Positions 24,657-31,845 of a stretch of DNA of 64,000 nt are shown piece after piece. The stretch's first letter is position 1. The number at the start of each line of letters is the position of its first letter. The DNA is from Acidobacteriota bacterium (GTDB lineage: Bacteria; Acidobacteriota; Terriglobia; Bryobacterales; Bryobacteraceae). Made by a program: the position numbers and the translations under genes. The stretch is taken from the NCBI GenBank assembly GCA_026393985.1, contig JAPKZB010000080.1, positions 157,761-221,760 of the forward strand, given 5' to 3'. The notes under the pieces were generated by a model. That model was not told where the DNA came from. It was given only the letters and a program-made list of their open reading frames with translations, and searched no databases.

Positions 24657-24714
24657 GAGCGCCAAGTTCCCGCCTCTCCTGTTCCATTGATTCGTTTTCG
24701 TACTTCCCGAAGAA

Positions 24715-27150
24715 ATGCGTACTGTCGTCCTGTTGTTTCTTCTTCTTCCTGCCGTTTTCTACACCAACTCCCTCCGCTGGCCCCCCGCCAGCAGGATATC
24801 TTCCGATCTGGAATTGGCGTGGAAAGATAGTACGTACTCTTCGTTTAAAGACTTAGGCGCACGCAGCACCGCCCAAACCGACTACCGTTCCGCAGCAGAG
24901 TACTACGGCCAAGGCGCCGAGACGGCCTTGCGCCGGGGAGATCGCTCCTCCGCCGCCCGTTTTTTTGTTAACCGCGCGAGCACGCTCATGGTGGAAGGGC
25001 GTCTTCGTGATGCGCTGACCACCTATCAGCAAGCCCGCCACTATGCCACCGAGGCAAACGATGAAAAGACGAGCCAGACCGTGCACTTTGCCCTGGCAAA
25101 CCTCTATATGGCCTTTGGAGACCGGACAGCGGCGGCGCTGGCGGCACGTCAGGGACTGGTGGCGGTGCACTACACCGCTCAGCCGTCCTTGCGCATGTCT
25201 CTCTATCTGATCCTCGGCCGGCTGGAGATCCGCGAGAGGCGCCTCGACAGCGCGTTACCGTATTTCTTCGAGGCGATCGCCACGGGGCAGACCCTGGACG
25301 CCGCACGACCCGCAGGCAAACAGTCCCACGAAGCCGAGGCCTGGGACAACTTTGGTTTTGAAGTGATGCAAATCGGCCGTTTGGATGCCGCCGAAGAGGC
25401 CTTCTGCCGGGCTTGGCGGCTGCGGCAGTTGCGGAGCGATCCACGGCTGGCCCAATCCTATGCGCTGCTGTCGACTGTGTTTTACGCCAAAAAAGATTTG
25501 CCTCGGGCTAAACTCTGGAACGAACGGGCCGCCCGACAGGTAGCCAATCTGCGACTCCGCAAGCCGTGGATGCTCGAGCACCGGCGCGGCCAGATTGCCG
25601 AGTCGGAAGGGGATTTACGGGCAGCCCTGCTGGCGTATCAGAAAGCTTTGGAGGAGGCCCGGCGGTGGCGATCGGGCTTGATTCCGTCCGACCACTTCCG
25701 GACCCACGGCGAGGTGGAGATCAGTGACCTGTTTGACGACCTGCTGCGGGTCTCGACGATGCTGCCGCAGACAGCGGCGCTGCGCCAATCCACGTTTCAG
25801 GTGCTGCAGGAAAGTCACGCCTGGAGCCTGCAGGCACAGTTGGAAGTTTCTGCGGACCTTTCCGCGCGGTTGCCGGCAAGCTATCGGGAGGAGTTGACCA
25901 AGGTGCGGCAGTTGGAGGCCCGGTTGTTAGGCCAAGATGATCCGGCCGCGCGAGCGGAGGTCGATCAGCTGCGCGTACGGCTGTTAGAAATGGAAGCCGC
26001 AGCGGGCATGCCCGCGCAGATGAGCGGAAAACCGGCCATACGGTCGGCGCCCCTCGAAGAGCAGGAAGCCGTTTTGACCTTCCACACCGCCGAACCGTCC
26101 TCGCAGTTGTGGCTCCTGACCCGCCACGGTCTGCAGGTGACGAGCCTGCCGGGACGCAGCACACTGGCCGCGGCGGCCCGCGAGTTCCACCAGAGCGTGT
26201 ATGAAAACGCCCCGGCCCTGCGCGAACAGGGCGAGCAGTTACTGAATACGCTGCTCGGTTCGCTGCGGCAACCAGCCCTGGCGGCCACCAAGTGGCGGAT
26301 AGTACTGGACAATGGGCTGTTTGACATTCCCTTTGCGGCTTTGTCCGTAAACAAAAGAGATTTTTTGGTTGAGACGCACACTGTATTGCAAGTGCCTACT
26401 CTTGGCGTTTCGGTAACCGGCAAGCCCTTGCGTGGGTCTTGGCTGGGGGTTGCGGATCCGATCTTCAACCGTGCCGATGCCCGCTATCCCAAGTCATCGC
26501 CTGGCTTCTGGCCGCACTGGCTGTTCGCCTCGGCTGGTACGGCGGGCCTGGAGTTGCCCCGCTTGCCCGCCTCTCAACTGGAGGCGCGACAGGCACTGGC
26601 GATCTGGGGTTCCGGCCGCATCCTGACCGGAACAGCGGCCTCGATAGAGGGGGTCATGGAGGCGCTGCGAACCGAGCAGCCCGTGGTTCTACATCTGGCC
26701 ACGCACGCCATCCCCCTGGCCGCCGCGGGGGCGCCGGAGACGACCGGCTTGGCGCTGAGTCTCGGCGAAGACGGGCAAACCCGCTTTTTTGCGCAGCGGG
26801 ATATCGTCACGCTGCCGTCAGCGCCGGCGCTGGTGGTCATGAGCGCCTGTCAGTCCGGCAAGGGAGAGCAGCGGCCGGGGGTGGGTGTGGTGAGTTTAAC
26901 CCGTTCCTGGCTGATGGCCGGCAGCGAGAACGTAATGGCAACGTACTGGCCCGTCAAAGATGACGCGGGACCCTTTTTTACAACGTTTTATCGTCAAATT
27001 GTGCAGGATGCTGCGCTGGAATCCGATGGCCGCGGTCGCTTCACCGTCGCAGCCGCACTTCGCCGCTCGCAACAGGCCTGCCTTCGCTCGGAGACCTTCC
27101 GGGCGGAGCCCCGGTACTGGGCAGGCTTTTTTTTAGCAGGAAAAGGATAA
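24715..27150 (+). CDS. TPR-CHAT caspase-like protein
   Basis: Protein of 811 aa: an N-terminal hydrophobic segment (MRTVVLLFLLLPAVFY, signal or anchor), helical TPR-type repeats over about residues 40-360, a linker, and a C-terminal CHAT (caspase HetF-associated) peptidase domain over about 520-811. The catalytic dyad is intact: His664 in HLATHA and Cys712 in MSACQSGKG, with the conserved LTRSWLMAGSENVMATYWPV after it. It lies four bases before an ECF sigma gene, with which it must be co-expressed. By analogy with TPR-CHAT proteases that act on sigma-regulating proteins, it may control that sigma factor, but no anti-sigma substrate is encoded next to it. The N-terminal hydrophobic segment makes its cellular side uncertain. 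Confidence 0.9.
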   Translation: MRTVVLLFLLLPAVFYTNSLRWPPASRISSDLELAWKDSTYSSFKDLGARSTAQTDYRSAAEYYGQGAETALRRGDRSSAARFFVNRASTLMVEGRLRDALTTYQQARHYATEANDEKTSQTVHFALANLYMAFGDRTAAALAARQGLVAVHYTAQPSLRMSLYLILGRLEIRERRLDSALPYFFEAIATGQTLDAARPAGKQSHEAEAWDNFGFEVMQIGRLDAAEEAFCRAWRLRQLRSDPRLAQSYALLSTVFYAKKDLPRAKLWNERAARQVANLRLRKPWMLEHRRGQIAESEGDLRAALLAYQKALEEARRWRSGLIPSDHFRTHGEVEISDLFDDLLRVSTMLPQTAALRQSTFQVLQESHAWSLQAQLEVSADLSARLPASYREELTKVRQLEARLLGQDDPAARAEVDQLRVRLLEMEAAAGMPAQMSGKPAIRSAPLEEQEAVLTFHTAEPSSQLWLLTRHGLQVTSLPGRSTLAAAAREFHQSVYENAPALREQGEQLLNTLLGSLRQPALAATKWRIVLDNGLFDIPFAALSVNKRDFLVETHTVLQVPTLGVSVTGKPLRGSWLGVADPIFNRADARYPKSSPGFWPHWLFASAGTAGLELPRLPASQLEARQALAIWGSGRILTGTAASIEGVMEALRTEQPVVLHLATHAIPLAAAGAPETTGLALSLGEDGQTRFFAQRDIVTLPSAPALVVMSACQSGKGEQRPGVGVVSLTRSWLMAGSENVMATYWPVKDDAGPFFTTFYRQIVQDAALESDGRGRFTVAAALRRSQQACLRSETFRAEPRYWAGFFLAGKG

Positions 27151-27154
27151 GCTT

Positions 27155-27820
27155 GTGATATTCGCCGTGGGTGATCCACCTAACATCCCAGACAATTCGG
27201 AAGCAGTCCCTTCCCCCAACGACTCCGTCAACTGGAACGACCTCGTCGCAGCGGTGCAACGGGGAGACAATGAGGGAATGGAGCGGCTCTATGCCGTCTT
27301 CGCGCGCGGAATCCGTTTTCTGCTCATTCGCCAATTGGGCTATCAGGACGTCGAAGACAAAATTCACGACACGTTTCTGATTGTCGTCAACGCTATCCGC
27401 CGGGGCGATCTCCGGGAACCGGAACGGCTCATGGGTTACGTGCGAACCGTGGTGCGGCGGCAGGTGGCGACGCACATCGACGGACTCGTGCAGAGCCGGC
27501 GCGATATGGGCGACGTCGAACTCGGCTACAAACTGGTAGACGACCGGCACGACCCGGAGGCCGAAGTGCTGGGCAAACAGCGCTTCCGCATCATGGAGCA
27601 GATCCTGCGCGCCATCTCCCGACGGGACCGGGAGATTCTGACCCGGTTCTACCTGCACGAACAGACCCAGGAGCAGATCTGCGCGGAGATGGGGCTGACC
27701 GAAACGCAGTTCCGGCTGCTGAAATCGCGCGCCAAGGCCCGCTTCGGCGAGTTGGGCCGGCGGAAACTGGGCAACAAACCGCCCGATGCCAAGAGCTTCC
27801 GGCAGACGGGCGGCCGGTAG
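27155..27820 (+). CDS. ECF-type RNA polymerase sigma factor
   Basis: Alternative sigma factor of 221 aa. Sigma-2 spans about residues 28-112 (YQDVEDKIHDTFLIVV in region 2.2 and RTVVRRQVATHI nearby), and sigma-4 about 145-200 with the helix-turn-helix TQEQICAEMGLTETQFRLLK. The start is GTG 27155, preceded by AAGGA, and lies four bases after the CHAT stop. The first 27 residues and the last 20 or so are extensions beyond the core domains. No anti-sigma gene with a ZAS domain is adjacent, so control may run through the CHAT protein. It may also regulate the flanking imuAB genes, but this is speculative. Confidence 0.92.
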   Translation: MIFAVGDPPNIPDNSEAVPSPNDSVNWNDLVAAVQRGDNEGMERLYAVFARGIRFLLIRQLGYQDVEDKIHDTFLIVVNAIRRGDLREPERLMGYVRTVVRRQVATHIDGLVQSRRDMGDVELGYKLVDDRHDPEAEVLGKQRFRIMEQILRAISRRDREILTRFYLHEQTQEQICAEMGLTETQFRLLKSRAKARFGELGRRKLGNKPPDAKSFRQTGGR

Positions 27821-27831
27821 AAAAAAGCCCC

Positions 27832-27860
27832 TTGACGGCGGGGCAGGGCCAGCGGACAAT
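27832..27860 (+). promoter_or_regulatory. Housekeeping-type promoter for imuAB
   Basis: TTGACG at 27832-27837 and GACAAT at 27855-27860 are separated by exactly 17 bases. They match the sigma-70 -35 hexamer in five of six positions and the -10 in four of six, including the key A2 and T6. The -35 sits in the loop of a GCCCC/GGGGC inverted repeat (27827-27844). Transcription would start near 27867, just ahead of the AAAAGG ribosome site of the next gene. Confidence 0.55.
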
Positions 27861-27889
27861 AGCCTTTATAGCGAACAAAAGGCGAAACC

Positions 27890-28528
27890 ATGGCCCTCCC
27901 AATTCTGTCCCTGGCCGAACTCACCCGGCGCAAACCTCCGGCCGTGGAGCTTTGCGCCTATACGCCCGCCAGCTTGGCGGCCCTCGTGCCGGGGCTAGCG
28001 CCCGGCACCATTACCGAGATTACCGGGGCCCGGTCATCGGGGCGGACCGCCCTCGTGCAGGCCGCGCTGGCGGCGGCGACGCAGGAAGGCGAGTTGTGCG
28101 CGCTGGTCGATGGCGGAGGCACGTTTTGCCCGGCCTCGGGGCAGGCGGCGGGGATTAGCCTCGATCGGCTGCTGTGGGTGCAGTGCGGGCGGCACCTGCA
28201 GCATAGCCTGCAGGCGGCGGATCTGATTCTGCGCGGGGGAGGGTTCCGCGTCACGGCGCTGGACCTGTGCGAGTTCCGGGCCGAGGAGTTGCAGCGAATT
28301 CCCCACTCCTGGTGGCACCGCTTCCGGCTGGCGGTGGAGCAGACGCCGGGCATGCTGCTGATTACCGCCGGGCAGCCGGTGGCAAGGCAGTCGGCTGCGA
28401 CGCAGATTCAACTGGCGCCGCGGACGGCGCACTGGAGCGGGAATCTACTGCGGGGATTGGATGCAGAGGCCAGCCTGCAGAAGCCGGTACGGGCCGAGAG
28501 AGCGCGGCTGCGGGTACTGGCGGGATGA
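27890..28528 (+). CDS. imuA: ImuA-like RecA-fold protein
   Basis: Protein of 212 aa with a RecA/SulA-type fold, first gene of a mutasome pair. ALVPGLAPGTITEITGARSSGRTALVQAAL aligns with the RecA P-loop region; the Walker A is altered (GARSSGRT, Arg replacing Lys), as often seen in ImuA. ALVDGGGTFCPASG corresponds to the following RecA strand. ImuA helps ImuB form the error-prone translesion complex during DNA damage. It sits directly upstream of the ImuB-like gene and has its own promoter. No clear LexA site was recognised. Confidence 0.78.
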   Translation: MALPILSLAELTRRKPPAVELCAYTPASLAALVPGLAPGTITEITGARSSGRTALVQAALAAATQEGELCALVDGGGTFCPASGQAAGISLDRLLWVQCGRHLQHSLQAADLILRGGGFRVTALDLCEFRAEELQRIPHSWWHRFRLAVEQTPGMLLITAGQPVARQSAATQIQLAPRTAHWSGNLLRGLDAEASLQKPVRAERARLRVLAG

Positions 28529-28531
28529 GCC

Positions 28532-29800
28532 ATGTTTGTCTGCATCCATCGCCGGAGCGGCCCGGCGGAACATTTACCGGTATTGGCAGCACAGTTCGCC
28601 AACGGCCATGAGCCACTGGACGAAGACACGATTGTGTTCTCCATAGCGGGCTTGGGGCGGCTGTTTGGCCCGGCGCCGCAGTTGGCGGCCGAGATTGGGC
28701 GGCAGGGCGAGACGTTGGGCTTGGCGGGCAACATCGCCATCGCGCGTCACCCGGATACCGCGGCGCTGGCGGCGCGGAACTGTACGGGGGTGACGATTCT
28801 CGAGCCGGGGCGGGAGGACGAAACGCTGGGTCCGCTGCCGGTGGAGGTGCTGCCGGCGAGTCCGGCCGTTCTCGAGACGCTGGGGCGTTGGGGCGTCAAG
28901 ACGATCGCCGACTTTCTGGCGCTGCCGCCGCTCGGCGTACTGGAGCGGCTGGGAGAGGAGGGCGGACGGCTGCAGGCACTGGCCGAGGGGCGGGGCGCGC
29001 GCGTGCTGCAGTTGGCGCGGGCGGCCAGAGAGTTTCTCGCGGTGCGGGAACTGGAGACGCCGGTAAGCAATCTGGAGCCGCTGCTGTTTGTGATCTCGGG
29101 TTTGCTGCACGATCTGGTCCGGGAGGTGACGGCGACGGGGAATGCGGTGATGGAGTTGAGCCTGCAGTTGGAGATGGAGCGGTGGGAGGTGAGCGAGCGG
29201 ACCATCGGCTTCCCTACCCCGGTGCAAGACCCGCGCGTTCTGCTCAAGCAGGTGCAGTTAGCGCTCGAAGCGGACCGGCCGGCGGGGCCGGTCGTGGGGG
29301 TACGGCTGGAGCTGCGGCCAACCCCGCCGCGCGTGGTGCAGCGGGCCATGTTCAGCCCGAACGCGCCGGAACCGGAGCGGCTGCAGACGCTGCTGGGGCG
29401 GCTGGCGGCGTTGACCGGGCAAGGCACGGTGGGTTCTCCCGAACTGTTGAACACCTACCGGCCGGATGCGTGGCGGCTGCGGCAGCGGAATCTGTTTGCG
29501 GCGGGGACGGGGGCGGTCGCCGCCACGGCGCCGGCGCTGCAGTTGGCGGTGCGTCTGTTCCGGCCGGCGCTGCCGGCGCGGGTGCGCTTGGTGGAGGGAC
29601 GGCCGGTAGCGTTGCGGGCGACGGGGGTGGAAGGGGCGGTCGCGGCGGCGGCGGGGCCGTGGCGGACGACCGGGGAGTGGTGGGCGGAGACGGCGTGGGC
29701 GCGGGATGAGTGGGATGTGGCGGTGACCGGGGCCGGGCTGTACCGGATCTACCGGCAGCATCCGGGCGAGGTCTGGTTTGTGGATGGGGTCTATGACTAA
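28532..29800 (+). CDS. imuB: ImuB-like Y-family polymerase homologue
   Basis: Catalytically inactive-type Y-family protein, 422 aa. The N-terminus MFVCIHRRSG occupies the palm start where active enzymes carry a metal-binding Asp; that Asp and the downstream DE pair of Pol IV are not preserved, as is normal for ImuB. LGRWGVKTIADFLALPPLGVLERLG is the helix-hairpin-helix thumb, and ELETPVSNLEPLLFVI begins the little finger. ImuB recruits DnaE2 (ImuC) to damaged DNA through the clamp, but no dnaE2 gene follows here, so it must lie elsewhere if the system works. The 3' end overlaps the convergent ybaK-like gene by four bases. Confidence 0.8.
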   Translation: MFVCIHRRSGPAEHLPVLAAQFANGHEPLDEDTIVFSIAGLGRLFGPAPQLAAEIGRQGETLGLAGNIAIARHPDTAALAARNCTGVTILEPGREDETLGPLPVEVLPASPAVLETLGRWGVKTIADFLALPPLGVLERLGEEGGRLQALAEGRGARVLQLARAAREFLAVRELETPVSNLEPLLFVISGLLHDLVREVTATGNAVMELSLQLEMERWEVSERTIGFPTPVQDPRVLLKQVQLALEADRPAGPVVGVRLELRPTPPRVVQRAMFSPNAPEPERLQTLLGRLAALTGQGTVGSPELLNTYRPDAWRLRQRNLFAAGTGAVAATAPALQLAVRLFRPALPARVRLVEGRPVALRATGVEGAVAAAAGPWRTTGEWWAETAWARDEWDVAVTGAGLYRIYRQHPGEVWFVDGVYD

Positions 29801-30273
29801 GTGGCAAAGCGGGCGATTTCGCCCCACGTTGCGGCGGTGGCCTGCGCGTAATCCCGCGGCGAGAGCAGGATCTGCGTGCCGCGGACCCCGGCCGAGATGG
29901 AGATGACGTCCCAGAGCTGGGCGGTCTCGTCGAGAAACACCGGAAAGTCCTTTTTCGGACCAAGAGCGGTGACACCGCCGCGGATGTAGCCGGTGAGCGG
30001 CTGCACCTCTTTGAGCGGGACGAGTTCCACCTTGCGGTCGCCGCTCAATTTGGCGAGCGCCTTCAAATCGAGCTCCATGTTGCCGGGGATGACGGCGAAA
30101 CAGAGGCCTTCCCGGTCGCCGCGGACGAGGAGCGTTTTAAAGACCTGCTCGGGCGGTAGACCAACCTTAGCGGCGACGGTGATGGCGTCGAGATGATCCT
30201 CGTCAACCTCATAGGTACGCACCTCGTGGGCGATTCCCTGGGCTTCGAGCAGGCGGACGGCGTTCGTTTTCAT
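29797..30273 (-). CDS. ybaK: YbaK/EbsC-type Cys-tRNA(Pro)/aminoacyl-tRNA deacylase
   Basis: Cytosolic editing enzyme of the prolyl-tRNA synthetase INS superfamily, 158 aa, the typical YbaK length. The catalytic Lys is in the QVFKTLLVR motif, and the C-terminal glycine-rich TGYIRGGVTALGPKK and SAGVRGTQILLSP motifs match YbaK. It hydrolyses Cys-tRNA(Pro) made by mistake. It is a single gene on the minus strand, convergent with imuB and divergent from the TPR gene, with no special link to either. Confidence 0.93.
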   Translation of the reverse strand: MKTNAVRLLEAQGIAHEVRTYEVDEDHLDAITVAAKVGLPPEQVFKTLLVRGDREGLCFAVIPGNMELDLKALAKLSGDRKVELVPLKEVQPLTGYIRGGVTALGPKKDFPVFLDETAQLWDVISISAGVRGTQILLSPRDYAQATAATWGEIARFAT

Positions 30274-30299
30274 GTCGTCTATGCCTTATTCTAAAGGCC

Positions 30300-30902
30300 A
30301 TGCGCTGGTTTGTTTTTCTATTGGCGGCCGCAATGGCGGCCCAGACTCCGGACGCCTGGCAGAAGAAGGGGGAAGATGCTTTTCGCGCCGGCAAGTTCGC
30401 CGAGAGCGTGGCGGCTTTCGATGAGGTGTTGAAGCTGGTGCCGTCGTATGCGGCGCAACACTGGCAGCGGGGAATTTCGCTCTATTACGCTGGGCGTTTT
30501 GAAGACTGCCGGAAGCAGTTTACGCTGCACCGGACAGTGAACCCGGAGGACGTCGAGAACGCCGTCTTCCACATGCTGTGCGCGGCGCGGATTGACGGGC
30601 TGGCCAAGGCGCGGGCTAATCTGATTCCCATCACCGCCGACACGCGACCCGGTATGCTGCAGGTGCATGCGCTGTTTGCGGGCACCGGAACGACCACGCA
30701 GGTGATGAACGCGGCCAAAAACGGCGGGTCGACCGGGATGTTCTACGCCTTCCTCTACCTGGGCTACTACGAGGAGACGGCCGGGCGACGCGAGGCATCA
30801 AAGCAGTACTTCCGCGAGGCGAACCGGTTGGCCGGGGCGGACTACATGGGCGATACGGCGCGGGTCCACTGGAAGGCGCTGCAGGAGGGCAAGCTGCCGT
30901 AA
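30300..30902 (+). CDS. Exported TPR-repeat protein
   Basis: Small exported protein of 200 aa with signal peptide MRWFVFLLAAAMAAQ. About three TPR units follow: AWQKKGEDAFRAGKFAESVAAFDEVLKLVP, then the QHWQRGISLYYAGRFEDCRKQF unit, and one at the C-terminus with YETAGRREASKQYFREAN-like spacing. It probably scaffolds a periplasmic assembly; its partner is unknown. The stop and the next start share bases (TAATG), so it is translationally coupled to the DUF4287 gene. Confidence 0.8.
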   Translation: MRWFVFLLAAAMAAQTPDAWQKKGEDAFRAGKFAESVAAFDEVLKLVPSYAAQHWQRGISLYYAGRFEDCRKQFTLHRTVNPEDVENAVFHMLCAARIDGLAKARANLIPITADTRPGMLQVHALFAGTGTTTQVMNAAKNGGSTGMFYAFLYLGYYEETAGRREASKQYFREANRLAGADYMGDTARVHWKALQEGKLP

Positions 30903-31480
30903 TGGGCAAGAGTCCCGGCGAGATGATGGCGGCCGTCGTCGCCAACCTCGAGGCGAGAACCGGCAAGCCGCTGGCGGAGTGGATGGCGATTGTCGCCGCG
31001 GAAGGGCCGGCGACGCCCGCAGCGCGGAAGCAGTGGCTGAAGCGGACCTACGGCCTCGGCCAGAATACGGCGATGGCGATTCTAGGCAGCCTGGACGGGT
31101 CGGCGGCGGCGTACGAAGACGCCGCGGGGCTGGTGGAGGCGCAGTACGCCGGGCCGAAAGCGGGGCTGCGGCCGCTCTATGAGACGCTGGCCGCTCTGGC
31201 GCGGGACCTGGGCGCGGACGTGAGGCTGAAGCCGTGCCGGACCTACGTGACGATCGCGCGGCGGAGCCAGTTTGCGGTGATCCAGGCCACCACGCGGACG
31301 CGCGTCGATCTGGGCCTGAGCTTGCGGGGCGTCGACTGCGACCTTGCGCCGGCCCGCAACCTGGGCGGCGGCGAGGCGATCACGCACCGGATTCCGCTTG
31401 CCGCGGCGGCTGACATTACGCCGGCCGTGCGGGAGTGGCTGCGGCGGGCCTACGAACGCAACGGAAAAAGCGACGGATGA
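30902..31480 (+). CDS. DUF4287/DUF5655 protein
   Basis: Cytosolic protein of 192 aa. The first 70 residues (MGKSPGEMMAAVVANLEARTGKPLAEWM and KRTYGLGQNTAMAIL) correspond to DUF4287, and residues about 85-190 (KPCRTYVTIARRSQFAVIQ, RVDLGLSLRG) to DUF5655, a common pair of unknown function. The start overlaps the stop of the TPR gene. The 3' end is unusual: its last 40 or so bases are one copy of a sequence repeated 354 bases downstream at 31795-31845, so the C-terminal RAYERNGKSDG may come from a duplication. Confidence 0.82.
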   Translation: MGKSPGEMMAAVVANLEARTGKPLAEWMAIVAAEGPATPAARKQWLKRTYGLGQNTAMAILGSLDGSAAAYEDAAGLVEAQYAGPKAGLRPLYETLAALARDLGADVRLKPCRTYVTIARRSQFAVIQATTRTRVDLGLSLRGVDCDLAPARNLGGGEAITHRIPLAAAADITPAVREWLRRAYERNGKSDG

Positions 31481-31845
31481 GGTTGGCCGCACTGGGGTCC
31501 GGCGCGCTGCCCGGGCGACGGGGATGCGACCGGGGGCACCGGATGGTTCTGACGGCCGGAGTCGGCATCAGCCGAGCGTGCGAAGGCCGCGGGTGAAGTG
31601 GGCCCTGCTCGGAGCCGCCGCGCGGAGGCCTCGCAAGCGGGGCAGCGGCGGCGGTCTCCCGCCGCCGCGCTGCCCGGGCGACGGGGATGCGACGGGGCAC
31701 CGGATGGTTCTGACGGCCGGAGTCGGCATCTGCCGAGCGTGCGAAGGCGGCGGGTGAAGTGGGCCGTGCTCGGAGCCGCCGCGCAGACGCATAGGCAGCG
31801 GGCCTATGAACTCAACTCAAAAAACGGCGGATGACGTTGGCCGTG
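31441..31845. repeat. Degenerate repeat block, arranged F-R-R-F
   Basis: Two kinds of direct repeat occur. R is about 121 bases at 31503-31624 and 31666-31786, differing at a handful of positions and a small indel. F is about 51 bases at 31441-31491 and 31795-31845, roughly 80-85 percent identical by eye. Between the two R copies lies a strong hairpin (31640-31675). F copy 1 ends the DUF4287 gene and F copy 2 ends the convergent dimethylformamidase-like gene. No independent gene was seen between 31481 and 31811. Confidence 0.75.
31640..31675. other. Long GC-rich hairpin inside the repeat block
   Basis: GGGCAGCGGCGGCGG (31640-31654) pairs almost perfectly with CCGCCGCCGCGCTGCCC (31659-31675), with a two-base bulge and a loop of about four bases. 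No T-tract follows on either strand. It resembles REP-type hairpins and separates the two R repeat copies. Confidence 0.55.

Larger units (their letters stand above)
24207..24714 (+). other. Structured 508-base intergenic region before the CHAT gene
   Basis: This stretch has no gene of normal size. From left to right it holds a plain GC-rich stretch, an AT-rich tract around 24350-24390 with TTGACA (24346) and TAAAAT (24358) too close together to form one promoter, and a seven-base-pair hairpin. Then come a ribosome site with a 12-codon micro-ORF, two six-base-pair hairpins, an extended -10 promoter and a perfect ten-base-pair inverted repeat. The lower GC content contrasts with the neighbours. 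It may encode a short structured RNA as well as the regulatory region of the CHAT-sigma operon. Confidence 0.6.

Noticed and set aside
24715..27820. Part of a type III-E CRISPR (Craspase) system
   Set aside because: No Cas7-11, Csx30, Csx31 or array is present in the window; only the TPR-CHAT and sigma logic is similar.
31503..31786. Possible CRISPR array from the direct repeats
   Set aside because: Only two copies, each about 121 bases, with a single 41-base gap; CRISPR repeats are much shorter and more numerous.
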